From positions 62,001 through 126,000 of the forward strand of contig JAIBBZ010000007.1 of the NCBI GenBank assembly GCA_019694435.1: a stretch of DNA of 64,000 nucleotides. Direction: 5' to 3'. The DNA is from Pirellulales bacterium (lineage in GTDB: Bacteria; Planctomycetota; Planctomycetia; Pirellulales; JAEUIK01). How positions within the stretch are numbered: the first letter of the stretch is position 1; every line of letters starts with the position of its first letter. Positions 47,371 to 56,299 of this stretch are shown piece after piece. The notes below the pieces were generated by a model. It saw nothing but the letters and a program-made list of their open reading frames with translations, was not told the DNA's origin and searched no databases. Both the position numbers and the translations under genes were made by a program.

Positions 47371-48797
47371 CGACGGTCATACCCCCGCCCGTGGTCGTGG
47401 AACTCGCCTCGCCGCCCGAACCGCAAGAGGCCTTGGCCCGACTGGCCCACCTGCCGCACGTGGTTTTCTTCGACAGCGCGCGGCGCGACAGCCGGCTGGG
47501 ACGCTACTCGTTCTTGGCGGCTGATCCCTTTGCCTTTTATTCCGCGCCGGCGGCGGCAGTCGACTCGATCGGCGAACTGGCGAGCCGCGCGGCACAGTGG
47601 ACGGCCGAGCGCGTCGCGGAACTGCCGCCCTTTCAGGGTGGTCTGGCCGGCTTGTTCAGTTACGAATTGGGCCGGCAATTGGAACGCCTGCCGAGTCCGA
47701 CCTGGGACGAGTTTTCGCTGCCCGCGGTGGCAATCGGCTGGTACGACACGGTCGTGGCCTGGGATCACCTGCAGGGGCGCGCTTGGATCATCTCGCATGG
47801 ATTCCCTGAACGCGACAAGTCCCGGCGCGCCGCACGTGCGCAATTGCGCGCACAAACCGTCGGCCAGCTCCTTGCTCGTCCACGACGGCATCTCGAGCCG
47901 CCGCGTGAACACCCTGCACCGCAGGGCCCCGCCGTGCTGGCGGCTGCTCAGCTTGCGCCGAGTTTCGCCGTGCCCGGCCCAGCGGGGCTGGTCAGCAACT
48001 TCGACCGGTCGGCGTATCTCGGTGCGGTCGAGCGGGCCATCGAGTACATCCTGGCTGGGGACGTGTTTCAGGTGAACCTGGCGCAGCGGCTGCTGTTCCC
48101 GGCGCACGGCAGTTCGCTGGAGCTGTATGCCAGGCTGCGCGAACGCAATCCCGCCACGTTTGCGGCCTATTTCGACGGCGGCGATTTTCAGCTCGCCAGC
48201 GCCACGCCGGAGCGTTTTCTGAAGGTCGCCGACCGTCGCGTCGAGGCCCGGCCCATCAAGGGCACACGCCGCCGGACGCGTCAGCCCGAGGCCGACTTGT
48301 TCGCCGGGGATGACTTGCAGGAAAGCGCCAAGGACCGCGCCGAAAACGTGATGATCGTCGACCTGCTGCGCAACGACTTGTCGCGGGTGTGTCGGCCCGA
48401 GAGCGTGACGGTCACTCAATTGTGCGGGCTGGAGACGTACGAGTTCGTCCAGCACCTGGTCTCGGCCGTGCAGGGTACGCTCGACGACGACGTCGCGCCG
48501 CTCGATCTGCTGCGGGCAGCATTTCCGGGCGGGTCGGTGACCGGCGCACCGAAAATTCGCGCCATGGAGATCATTTCCGAACTGGAGCGCGTCGCGCGCG
48601 GGCCCTATTGTGGCTGCCTGGGCTATTTGGGTTTCGACGGCACGATGGACACCAACATCCTGATCCGCACGATCACCTCCAGCCGTGGCTGGTGGCAGTT
48701 GCCCGTCGGCGGCGGCATCGTCGTAGGCAGCGAGCCGAGCAACGAATACGAGGAGACCTGGCACAAGGCCGAAGGTCTGTTGCGCGCACTGAATTGA
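47367..48797 (+). CDS. pabB: Aminodeoxychorismate synthase component I (chorismate-binding)
   Basis: 476 residues from GTG 47367, overlapping the previous stop. The chorismate-binding domain is complete: FQVNLAQRL, ATPERFLKV, PIKGTRRRT (the PIKGT motif, with its Lys, marks PabB rather than the PIAGT of TrpE), DRAENVMIVDLLRNDL, GGSVTGAPKIRAMEI and GYLGFDG. It converts chorismate and ammonia to 4-amino-4-deoxychorismate, with ammonia from the PabA subunit encoded 31 nt downstream. No PabC lyase gene is in the window. Setting in this operon suggests that its 4-aminobenzoate feeds beta-RFAP synthase. Confidence 0.88.
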   Translation: MTTVIPPPVVVELASPPEPQEALARLAHLPHVVFFDSARRDSRLGRYSFLAADPFAFYSAPAAAVDSIGELASRAAQWTAERVAELPPFQGGLAGLFSYELGRQLERLPSPTWDEFSLPAVAIGWYDTVVAWDHLQGRAWIISHGFPERDKSRRAARAQLRAQTVGQLLARPRRHLEPPREHPAPQGPAVLAAAQLAPSFAVPGPAGLVSNFDRSAYLGAVERAIEYILAGDVFQVNLAQRLLFPAHGSSLELYARLRERNPATFAAYFDGGDFQLASATPERFLKVADRRVEARPIKGTRRRTRQPEADLFAGDDLQESAKDRAENVMIVDLLRNDLSRVCRPESVTVTQLCGLETYEFVQHLVSAVQGTLDDDVAPLDLLRAAFPGGSVTGAPKIRAMEIISELERVARGPYCGCLGYLGFDGTMDTNILIRTITSSRGWWQLPVGGGIVVGSEPSNEYEETWHKAEGLLRALN

Positions 48798-48828
48798 ACG
48801 AATTGCACCCGCTCGACGCTTTCCCAGC

Positions 48829-49491
48829 ATGATCCTCCTGGTCGACAACTTCGACAGCTTCGTGCACAACCTGGCGCGCTACCTGCGACGCCTAGGCCAG
48901 GTGGTGCAGGTCGTGCGCAACGATGCCGTCGACGTCGCGGCGGTGCGCGAGCTGCGACCCGGCGCGCTGGTGCTTTCGCCTGGTCCGTGCGCCCCGGCGC
49001 AGGCCGGCGCGTGCCTCGACCTGGTTCGTGCGCTGGCCGCCGAAGTACCGATCTTGGGCGTCTGCCTGGGCCACCAGGTGATCGCCGAGGCGCTCGGTGG
49101 GCACGTCGTGCGGTCGCCCGAGCCGCGCCATGGCAGGCCCTCGCCGATCGTTCATGACGGTACCGGACTTTTCGCCGGCTTGCCGAGCCCTTTCTCGGCC
49201 GGGCGTTACCATTCCTTGCTGGTCGACGAGGCGACCCTGCCGGCTGTGCTGCGCGTCACGGCCCGGACTGCCACGGGCTTGCCGATGGCGTTGGAGCATT
49301 CCCAAGCACCGATCTTCGGCGTCCAGTTTCATCCCGAATCGATCCTGACCGAACATGGCTACGAGCTGCTGGCCAATTTTCTGCGCAGCGCAGGGCTGGC
49401 CGTACGCCTGCCGTTACCGTCTTTGCAAGACGAAATCAGCGCGCCGCGTCCGAGCGATCGAGCCTTGCCGACTCGTCCGGTTACCTTTTGA
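48829..49491 (+). CDS. pabA: Aminodeoxychorismate/anthranilate synthase glutaminase subunit
   Basis: 220 residues. A class I glutamine amidotransferase with VDNFDSFVHNLARYL, oxyanion LSPGPCAP, nucleophile Cys in GVCLGHQ and the His/Glu pair in FGVQFHPESI. It supplies ammonia to the chorismate-binding subunit. By sequence alone PabA and TrpG cannot be told apart and one protein can serve both pathways; its place after pabB in a cofactor operon favours PabA. The last 25 residues are a poorly conserved tail. Confidence 0.85.
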   Translation: MILLVDNFDSFVHNLARYLRRLGQVVQVVRNDAVDVAAVRELRPGALVLSPGPCAPAQAGACLDLVRALAAEVPILGVCLGHQVIAEALGGHVVRSPEPRHGRPSPIVHDGTGLFAGLPSPFSAGRYHSLLVDEATLPAVLRVTARTATGLPMALEHSQAPIFGVQFHPESILTEHGYELLANFLRSAGLAVRLPLPSLQDEISAPRPSDRALPTRPVTF

Positions 49492-49503
49492 GGAGTCGCC
49501 CGC

Positions 49504-50070
49504 TTGATCCTCGAGGGAATTGTCACGACGACCAACACCGACGGCTCGATCAATGTCGCGCCGATGGGACCGTTCGTCGAATCGTTTCCGTTCGCGCGGT
49601 TGCGCTTGCGCCCCTTTCAGACTTCGACGAGCTACGCCAATTTGTTGCGGACGCGAGCCGGAGTGTTTCACGTGGTCGACGACGTCGAATTGCTGGTCCG
49701 GGCGGCGCTCGGTCTCTGGGAACATCCCCCTGCGTTTCAAGCCACGCCGGTGGCCGCCGGCGCCGTGTTGACGGACGCCTGCCGGTGGTACGCGTTTACC
49801 GTCACCAAGATTGACGATCGACCGCCCCGGGCCGACATGGAAGCCGAGGTCACGGCGCAGGGCACACTACATGAATTCGCCGGCTTCAATCGGGCCAAGC
49901 ATGCCATCGTCGAGGCGTGTATCCTTGCGACGCGGATCGAGATCTTGCCTGCCGGGCAGATTCGCGACGAGTTGGCCCGGCTGACGCTGCCGGTCGAAAA
50001 GACGGCCGGCCGGCAAGAACTGCGGGCCTGGGCACTGCTCCACGATTTCTTCGCGGCGAAATTGGGCTAG
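49504..50070 (+). CDS. DUF447-family protein (flavin-reductase-like split barrel)
   Basis: 188 residues from TTG 49504, supported by GAGGAG nine bases upstream. The opening EGIVTTTNTDGSINVAPMGPF and LLRTRAGVFHVVDD are characteristic of DUF447, a family of archaea and H4MPT-containing bacteria with a flavin-reductase-like barrel. The specific reaction is unknown. Clustering with beta-RFAP synthase suggests a reductive or flavin-dependent step in H4MPT synthesis. Confidence 0.75.
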   Translation: MILEGIVTTTNTDGSINVAPMGPFVESFPFARLRLRPFQTSTSYANLLRTRAGVFHVVDDVELLVRAALGLWEHPPAFQATPVAAGAVLTDACRWYAFTVTKIDDRPPRADMEAEVTAQGTLHEFAGFNRAKHAIVEACILATRIEILPAGQIRDELARLTLPVEKTAGRQELRAWALLHDFFAAKLG

Positions 50071-50081
50071 GGAGCCGCGCC

Positions 50082-51023
50082 ATGGCAAACCGCCAGGTCG
50101 AAGTTCGTGCCCCGGCTCGCCTGCACTTCGGCATGTTCGGCTTCGGTGCCGGCATGCATCGCCAATTTGGCGGCATTGGCGTGATGCTCGACGGACCGCA
50201 CGTTCGGCTGCGAGCGCAGCCTGCAGCACGGTTGGAAGTCGTCGGAGAAGACGCCCAGCGCGCCGCTGAAGCGGCGCGGCGCTGGTCCACCGCTGCCGGC
50301 GAGGAACCGCGCTGCCGCGTCGAGGTGATCGAGGCGCTGCCCGCGCATCAAGGGCTTGGCAGCGGTACGCAATTGGCCCTGGCCGTGGCCGCGGCACTCG
50401 ACGCCTTCGAGGGCCGCAGCCGGCGCCCGGCCATCGAGTTGGCGCGAATCGTCGAGCGCGGCCGCCGCAGCGCCGTGGGAGTTCATGGTTTCGACCTGGG
50501 AGGGCTCATCGTCGAGGCGGGCAAAGCCCCTGGCGAAACGATCGCTCCGTTGGTTGAACATGCCACATTGCCGGCCGACTGGCGCATCGCCCTGATTCTG
50601 CCGCACACGTCCCCCGGTTTGTCGGGGGAACCTGAACGGGCCGCCTTTGCCGACCTGCCGCCCGTACCGGCGGCAACCACCGCTGAGCTCTGGCACATCG
50701 CGAACGAGGAACTGTTGCCGGCGGTTCACACCGGCGATTTTGCATGCTTCGCCACGAGCGTTTACCGTTTCGGGTACCTCGCAGGTGAATGTTTCGCGAA
50801 GGCACAAGGCGGGCCCTACGCAGGGCCGGTCGTCGCCGGGCTGATCGAGCGGATCCGCGCCGCAGGCTTCACCGGCGTCGGCCAAAGCAGTTGGGGACCA
50901 GGTGTCTTTGTCTGGCTTCCGGATGCGTCGGCCGAACGCGCATTGCGCGAGGCCCTGCCTGCTCCCGTGCAGCTACGCCTGACTCGGCCGGCGCCATGTG
51001 GGGCCGCCGTCGAGTTGTCTTAG
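50082..51023 (+). CDS. mptG: Beta-ribofuranosylaminobenzene 5'-phosphate (beta-RFAP) synthase
   Basis: 313 residues from ATG 50082. GHMP-kinase fold: N-terminal VEVRAPARLHFGMFGFG, glycine-rich loop LPAHQGLGSGTQLALAVA, HGFDLGGLIVEAG and a C-terminal TGVGQSSWGP glycine loop. This is the key enzyme that separates methanopterin from folate synthesis: it joins 4-aminobenzoate to PRPP, with loss of CO2 and pyrophosphate, to give beta-RFA-phosphate. Its presence after pabA and pabB is strong support for an H4MPT operon. It is the last gene of the tight run. Confidence 0.85.
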   Translation: MANRQVEVRAPARLHFGMFGFGAGMHRQFGGIGVMLDGPHVRLRAQPAARLEVVGEDAQRAAEAARRWSTAAGEEPRCRVEVIEALPAHQGLGSGTQLALAVAAALDAFEGRSRRPAIELARIVERGRRSAVGVHGFDLGGLIVEAGKAPGETIAPLVEHATLPADWRIALILPHTSPGLSGEPERAAFADLPPVPAATTAELWHIANEELLPAVHTGDFACFATSVYRFGYLAGECFAKAQGGPYAGPVVAGLIERIRAAGFTGVGQSSWGPGVFVWLPDASAERALREALPAPVQLRLTRPAPCGAAVELS

Positions 51024-51142
51024 GTTGCCGCGCTTTGCCCGGTTTCTACCGCGGTGGTACGATTGACTGTATCGGCAGCAGGAGGCACCTGATTCGGCTC
51101 GATCCCGGACGGAGGAGAGGCCACCCGGGTGAGCCAAGCCCC

Positions 51143-51610
51143 ATGTCGATCCAGGTTACGTGTCCCAATGGGCACGTTCTCAAGGTCAAAGACAAGTACG
51201 CCGGTCAAACCGGTCTATGTCCTCGTTGCCAGGCGCGAATCTACGTGCCTGAACCTGCCGCGGCTCCGCTTTCTGAAGACGCGATCGTCGATCTGCTGGG
51301 ACCCCCGTCGCGCGTCGATCTGGATGCGATGCCCGTGCATCAAGAGTCCCGGCACCTGAGCGATTCGGGCGATTCGCTGATGGGTGGCTCCTCGGTCCAC
51401 GCCGGCGGGCCATCGCGCGAATGTCCCAAGTGTCGCAAACACGTCGCGGCGACCTATCGTATCTGCCCGCACTGCTGGACCTATTTCTCCGACTCGAGCA
51501 GCTCGTCGATCAACAAGAAAGTGCGCATGTCTTGTCCGAGTTGCGCGGCCGAGGTGATTCCCGGCGACCAGTTCTGCCCGGGCTGCGGCGTGCATTTGCG
51601 CCCCGCGTGA
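51143..51610 (+). CDS. Small multi-zinc-ribbon protein
   Basis: 155 residues from ATG 51143. Three zinc-ribbon-like modules: VTCPNGHVL with GLCPRCQAR at the N-terminus, ECPKCRKHV with ICPHCWTY in the middle and SCPSCAAEV with FCPGCGVHL at the C-terminus, joined by an acidic/Ser-rich linker. There is no membrane segment. Planctomycetes have many such adaptor-like proteins; no specific function can be given. It follows beta-RFAP synthase by 119 nt and may or may not belong to that operon. Confidence 0.7.
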   Translation: MSIQVTCPNGHVLKVKDKYAGQTGLCPRCQARIYVPEPAAAPLSEDAIVDLLGPPSRVDLDAMPVHQESRHLSDSGDSLMGGSSVHAGGPSRECPKCRKHVAATYRICPHCWTYFSDSSSSSINKKVRMSCPSCAAEVIPGDQFCPGCGVHLRPA

Positions 51611-51909
51611 TGCCACTCTGCTGGCGCTAGCTTCGGGTGCCAGAGCTGTACGTGGTAGTCCAGCGACGAATCCAGCGCGGAGACCATCGCGGCGACGGCT
51701 CGTCGAGTGCTTCGCGCGTCAATTTGCACATCTTGCAGCGTCGGTAACAGGGCCGTGCGCGCCAATTTGGCTCCGTGCCTGTCCGCAGCCGATGAACTCA
51801 TGCATACGCAAGGAAGCGTCGCAGAGTAGCGGTCGCCCGCGCAGTGCACGAAGCGCGAGCAGCCCGCTCGGCGTGACCCCGGGGGGCTCACTTGCCCTGG
51901 GAGACAAGG

Positions 51910-53685
51910 ATGATGGTTCATGATCCGCGTGCCTCGCGCAGGGGCGCAATTGCCGCGTGGTTGCTGATAGCACTTGGTGCGACGCATGCGCCCGCTCAAG
52001 CGATTGCGCCGGCTGTACCTTCGCAGGCGTATTCCCTGCCGCCGGGGTCGATCGCACCAATGGCTGCGCCGGTTGCGCCGTACCCCGGCGCACCGCTGAT
52101 GCCGCATGCCCGAGTCGTCGCCCCGGTGCCGCCGATGCAGCGGCCGCCGATGTATGTCGCGACGGCCCCTGCGCCGCCGCAGGCGCCAGTGTACGCACCT
52201 ACCGCGCCTCCAGCGGTTGCGGCACCCGTGGTGGCGCCGGTCCAGGCTCCCGTCACGACGTTGGCGAGCCCCCAGCCCGCCGAAGACATCCGTGTCGCAC
52301 GCGTCGCGCCGCCGCTCGATCCCAACCAACCGGGCAATCTCGAGAAGCGCCTCGAGGCGGCGGAAAAGGAAATCGCGACGCTGGAAAAGGAGAAAGCCAA
52401 GTCCGCGCTGCCGAACATCAAGCTCAGCGGCTTCTTTCAACTGGACCACGGCTCCTTTGCGCAAGATGAAACGAGCCGAATGCGATTGGGCGACATCGAA
52501 GACGGCTTCAGCTTCCGCCGGGCTCGCCTCCAGGCGTTGGGGAAGCTGACGGATTTCACCAATTTCTCGCTCGAGATGGACTTCGGCACCGTCGGACGGC
52601 CAAGCTTTCAGGACGTCTGGGGTGAGCAGACCAACCTGCCGTTCTTTGGAACCTTGCGCATCGGCCAGTTCCGTCAGCCGACCACGATGGACTGCTTGAC
52701 GAGCATTCGGCACCTCGAGTTCCTCGAACGTTCGGCGCCGTTCCAGGCGTTCGATCCGTTCCGCCGCGTCGGCATCATGGCCTACAACCTGAGCGAAAGC
52801 GAAATGACTCAGTGGGCCTATAGCGTCTACGGCACGGGTTTCACGTTCTTCGACGGCGTCGGCTCGGCTTATAGCACGCTCGGCGACAACCGTTTTGGCG
52901 CACAGATCGGCGACCGCAGCGGCGTGTCATTCGTTACGCGTGTGACTCATCTGCTGTACTACGACGAGCCTTCGGACGGCCGGTACTTGTTGCACGTCGG
53001 CGGCGGCTACAACTACAGCCAAATCGGCGGTAACGGAAACTCCGGAACGACCGCCTCGACGTACGAGGCGCGGCCCATTCCCGAGTTCTTCGTCGGCGAC
53101 CTGGCGGGCGCCTTTACGACGCGCTCCGGCGTGCCGGGCGTACTCGACACGGGCCGGATCTTGTCCGACAGCTTCAGCTTCTATCACGGCGAGTTGGCCG
53201 GCAACTTCGGCGCGGCCCACTTTCAGACCGAAGCCTATTTCACCGACCTGAACCAACGCGGCGGGCCGACGCTGCATTTCCCCGGCGCATATGTCCAGTG
53301 CGGCTATTTCCTCACTGGCGAAACTTGTCGCTACATCAAGACCACCGGCGTGCTCGACTACACCGTGACGCCCTACAGCGAGTTCTTCGGGCTGGGCAAG
53401 GGCCGTGGCTTCGGCGGCTGGGGCGCCTGGGAAGTCGCGTTCCGCTACTCCTATGTCGATCTGAGCACGACCGACATCAACCCGGCGAATCAGCTCTCAA
53501 ATCTTGCAGGGCCACCGCCGGCGCCCGATCTGGGTACGTTGAATTCGACCACGGTGGCGCTGAACTGGTGGTGGAACCAGTACGCTCGAGTGCAGTTCAA
53601 CTGGATTCATAGCATACCCGACTACAACGGCTTCGGCACAGCGCCGTTCGACATCTTCGCGACCCGGTTCCAGGTCGAGTTTTAG
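51910..53685 (+). CDS. Outer-membrane porin, phosphate-selective OprO/OprP type
   Basis: 591 residues; GGGAG six bases before ATG 51910. Signal peptide near 10-28, then about 100 residues rich in Pro/Ala (APVAPYP, APPQAPVYAP) and a short coiled coil (LEKRLEAAEKEIATLEKEK), which could reach the peptidoglycan or trimerise. The barrel follows from LSGFFQLDHGSF, with FRRARLQALGKLTDFTNFSLEMDFG and LRIGQFRQPTTMDCLTS as in OprP-type porins, ending in FQVEF with C-terminal Phe. Anion/phosphate selectivity is known for Pseudomonas OprO/P but should not be assumed here. Confidence 0.8.
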   Translation: MMVHDPRASRRGAIAAWLLIALGATHAPAQAIAPAVPSQAYSLPPGSIAPMAAPVAPYPGAPLMPHARVVAPVPPMQRPPMYVATAPAPPQAPVYAPTAPPAVAAPVVAPVQAPVTTLASPQPAEDIRVARVAPPLDPNQPGNLEKRLEAAEKEIATLEKEKAKSALPNIKLSGFFQLDHGSFAQDETSRMRLGDIEDGFSFRRARLQALGKLTDFTNFSLEMDFGTVGRPSFQDVWGEQTNLPFFGTLRIGQFRQPTTMDCLTSIRHLEFLERSAPFQAFDPFRRVGIMAYNLSESEMTQWAYSVYGTGFTFFDGVGSAYSTLGDNRFGAQIGDRSGVSFVTRVTHLLYYDEPSDGRYLLHVGGGYNYSQIGGNGNSGTTASTYEARPIPEFFVGDLAGAFTTRSGVPGVLDTGRILSDSFSFYHGELAGNFGAAHFQTEAYFTDLNQRGGPTLHFPGAYVQCGYFLTGETCRYIKTTGVLDYTVTPYSEFFGLGKGRGFGGWGAWEVAFRYSYVDLSTTDINPANQLSNLAGPPPAPDLGTLNSTTVALNWWWNQYARVQFNWIHSIPDYNGFGTAPFDIFATRFQVEF

Positions 53686-53749
53686 TTGAGCCAGTCGCGG
53701 CGGAATGGAAGCAACCTCCCTCAGGGCTCTTCGCCAAGGAAATCAGGTT

Positions 53750-54214
53750 ATGCGTACGAAAGCTTGGACGTTGCTCGGGCTGCTGGCGGTCATTGCCGTG
53801 GCCGGCAATTGGCTCGTGGCCGGCGAGCCGGATTGTGGCCAATGCGGTTGCTGCGGCTGCGAACTGTGCCGGGTGTGCGTGCCCAAGCGGACCGAGAAGG
53901 AAGTGACCAAGGTCTGCTGGGACGTGAAGTGTGAAGACGTGTGCATTCCCGGCTGCAGCAAGAAAGTCTGCGAGGTCTGCGGCGAGGACGAATGCGGCTG
54001 CTACAAGCAGAAGATTTGGGAACCAACCTGTGCGCGGATCAAGACCCGTAAGGTCCCGGTCAAGACCGAGGTCAAACGCAAAGTGCCGATGATCGAGTGG
54101 GTCGTCGAGTACCGCTGCCACCACTGTGGCGCGTGCTATGCGGCCAACGGCAGCCAGATTGCGTCATGCTGCTCGCAGCCGGAACCGGCCCCTGTTGCAC
54201 AGCCGCAGCAGTAG
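53750..54214 (+). CDS. Small secreted Cys-rich protein
   Basis: 154 residues from ATG 53750, with AAGGAAATCAGG just upstream. Signal peptide (TLLGLLAVIAVAGNWLVAG). The mature part has 21 Cys, many in CxxC or CGCC groups (CGQCGCCGCELCRVC, VCWDVKCEDVC, YRCHHCGACY), and many Lys/Arg; it ends in a Pro/Gln tail. Similar KxVCWDVKCEDVCIP-type proteins occur in planctomycetes without known function. It could bind metal or be held by disulfides at the cell surface, next to the porin gene 64 nt upstream. Confidence 0.7.
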   Translation: MRTKAWTLLGLLAVIAVAGNWLVAGEPDCGQCGCCGCELCRVCVPKRTEKEVTKVCWDVKCEDVCIPGCSKKVCEVCGEDECGCYKQKIWEPTCARIKTRKVPVKTEVKRKVPMIEWVVEYRCHHCGACYAANGSQIASCCSQPEPAPVAQPQQ

Positions 54215-54233
54215 CGTCTCGTTGGGGAAGCCA

Positions 54234-54263
54234 CGCGGGCGGCCGTCAGGTGAGCCGCCCGCG
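54234..54263. terminator. Possible bidirectional hairpin between convergent genes
   Basis: Perfect 10-bp stem CGCGGGCGGC/GCCGCCCGCG (54234-54243 and 54254-54263) with a 10-base loop, sitting across the stop of the minus gene and 19 nt past the stop of the plus gene. No U tract on either side, so termination is only suggested. Confidence 0.4.
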
Positions 54264-55361
54264 CGCGGCCAGCGGCCAGATCGCTTCGACGCGCCCGCCG
54301 CGGACGGCCAGGAAATGGTCGTGCAGCACGGCGGTGAAATCGCTGTAGCCGGGAATGACGTGCAGCCGCTCGCCGAGCGCGAGACCCTGTTCCTGTGGTT
54401 CGACGTCGAGCCAACCGTGCTCGGCCGACAATTTCGAGAACCGCAAGCCGGGGCGCCCCTCGACCTCGGGCATGATCAACTCGCCGTTGAGTGCCTTGCG
54501 CCCCGCGTCGACGATGGCCCGATCGGGCACCGGCCGGCTGACGACCGTGGTCACCAGTTTGAGCGCGTGGTCGAACCCGGTGACGTTGCAGACGTGGCGA
54601 TAATAGGCGTCCATCATTACCAGGCCGCCGGCCTGCAATTCGGTGATTCCCGGCAGGTGTGCGGTGATGGCGTACGATCCGGTGCCGCCTGCGGAAACGA
54701 TGTCGCAACAAAGCCCCGATCGCAGCAAGAGATCGCGCGACGCAATCAAGGGGGCAATGGCCGCCTCGATCTGGCGACGCTTGTCGGCCGGGTCGGGCAG
54801 CGCCAGCAGGTGTCCTTCATAGCCCATCAAGCCCACGAGGCGCAGGCCCGGCTGCCGATCGATGGCCTGGGCTAGCTCGAGCGTAGGCTCGCCCGGCGGC
54901 ACGCCGGCGCGCGCCAGGCCGATGTCGACCTCGATGATCGTGCGCAGCTCGACGCCGGCGGCGCGGGCAGCCTCGCCGGCCGCCGCGATGTGAGCCGGAT
55001 GGTCGACCGTCAGAATCGGGTCGGCCACGCGACGCAACGCCATGAGCCGGTCGAGCTTGGCCCGGCCAACGAGTTGATTGGCGACGAGCAAATCTTCAAT
55101 TCCGGCCGCCGCCATGACCTCGGCCTCGGCCAGCTTTGCACACGTCAGACCGATGGCGCCGGCCTCGATCTCGAGCGCGGCAAGCTGCGGGCACTTGTGC
55201 CCCTTGGCATGCGGCCGCCAGGCGACTCCGGCCGCAGCGCAATACTCTGCCATCCGGCGAATGTTGGCTTCGAGTCGATCGAGGTCGAGATACAAAGCCG
55301 GCGTGTCGACCTCGTCGAGCGCAGTGCCGACCGAGTGTGTTTCGGGCAACACGGTTACCAC
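54246..55361 (-). CDS. D-threonine-aldolase/D-serine-dehydratase-like PLP enzyme (alanine racemase fold)
   Basis: 371 residues from GTG 55361, with GGAGGG upstream. Fold type III PLP enzyme: DTPALYLDLDRLEANI, PLP Lys in RPHAKGHKC, GYEGHLLA, SAGGTGSY for the cofactor phosphate and a C-terminal metal motif VLHDHFLAVRGG. These fit the DSD1/D-threonine aldolase family, which acts on D-beta-hydroxy amino acids with a divalent metal. Natural substrate unknown. It overlaps the upstream SDR gene by 7 nt, so the two probably act together. Confidence 0.8.
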   Translation of the reverse strand: MVTVLPETHSVGTALDEVDTPALYLDLDRLEANIRRMAEYCAAAGVAWRPHAKGHKCPQLAALEIEAGAIGLTCAKLAEAEVMAAAGIEDLLVANQLVGRAKLDRLMALRRVADPILTVDHPAHIAAAGEAARAAGVELRTIIEVDIGLARAGVPPGEPTLELAQAIDRQPGLRLVGLMGYEGHLLALPDPADKRRQIEAAIAPLIASRDLLLRSGLCCDIVSAGGTGSYAITAHLPGITELQAGGLVMMDAYYRHVCNVTGFDHALKLVTTVVSRPVPDRAIVDAGRKALNGELIMPEVEGRPGLRFSKLSAEHGWLDVEPQEQGLALGERLHVIPGYSDFTAVLHDHFLAVRGGRVEAIWPLAARGRLT

Positions 55362-56134
55362 AACAACCGCCCTCCGTCGATGACCAGCACCGAGCCGGTC
55401 ATATAGCTCGACGCCTCGCTTGCCAGGTATACGGCCAGAGGACCGATTTCGGCCGGGTCGCCCATGCGGCCCATCGGGATCGTGGCGTCGATCTCGGCAT
55501 GCAGCTCCGGGCGCTCGCTAAACCACCGGCGGTTGGCATCGGTCAAGAACGGACCAGGCGCGATGGCGTTGACCGTGACGCCGGAGGCCGCCCAATCGGC
55601 CGCAACGGCCTTGGTGAACATGGTCAGCGCGGCTTTGGCCGTTTCGTACGAGCGGCCGCGCATCGGCTTGCCCGCCACAAAGGCCGAAATGGAACCGACG
55701 TTGATCACCCGTCCCCAGCCGCGCGGCAGCATGGCTCCGCCGATGCGCTTCGTGCAGACGAACGCCTGAGTCAGATTCAGGTCGAGCATCCGCAACCATT
55801 CTTCCTCGGGAAACTCCTCCGTCGGGTAATTGATCCGCCGCCCGCCCACGTTGTTGATCAGAATGTCGATCGGGCCCTGCTCGGCCAGCACGCGATCGCA
55901 GAACGCCACGGCGCTGGCGGCATCGACGAGTTCGGCCACGACCGCGTGGGCTCGATGCCCGGCGCCGGTCAATTGCTCGGTCGCTGCGGCGAGCGCAGCC
56001 GAGTCGCGGCTGGCGAGCACGACTTCTGCGCCGGACTCTGCCAGTGCTTGGGCCATGGCATACCCCAGCCCGCGGCTGGCGCCGGTGATGACGGCCTTGC
56101 GACCGGTCAAACGGAATTGATCGAGGACGGCCAT
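55355..56134 (-). CDS. SDR-family oxidoreductase (gluconate 5-dehydrogenase-like)
   Basis: 259 residues from ATG 56134. Complete short-chain dehydrogenase: TGASRGLGYAMA for NAD(P), NNVGG, catalytic Ser in NVGSISAF, Tyr and Lys in SYETAKAAL, then PGPFLTD and the C-terminal SVLVIDGG. It is closest in feel to gluconate 5-dehydrogenase/3-oxoacyl reductase groups; the substrate is uncertain. First gene of a two-gene unit with the PLP enzyme, suggesting oxidation of a hydroxy acid or hydroxy amino acid linked to the aldolase step (inference). Confidence 0.85.
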   Translation of the reverse strand: MAVLDQFRLTGRKAVITGASRGLGYAMAQALAESGAEVVLASRDSAALAAATEQLTGAGHRAHAVVAELVDAASAVAFCDRVLAEQGPIDILINNVGGRRINYPTEEFPEEEWLRMLDLNLTQAFVCTKRIGGAMLPRGWGRVINVGSISAFVAGKPMRGRSYETAKAALTMFTKAVAADWAASGVTVNAIAPGPFLTDANRRWFSERPELHAEIDATIPMGRMGDPAEIGPLAVYLASEASSYMTGSVLVIDGGRLLW

Positions 56135-56299
56135 GATGTAGTGCCGAACTTACGCCGCGCGACCGTCAACGGCAAGCGACGGCGCGGCGATACCGGCTGA
56201 TTGCTTGCAGCGGGCTCGTAAGCGTGCCATTTTGTTAGCCGGGTGTGCGTTGCTTGCCCGTCCTTCTGGTCCGATGTCGCTTATGACCCCGGTGCATTG

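Noticed and set aside
48829-49491. Calling the glutaminase subunit TrpG
   Set aside because: The PIKGT motif in the partner and the H4MPT context favour PabA, though dual use is not excluded.
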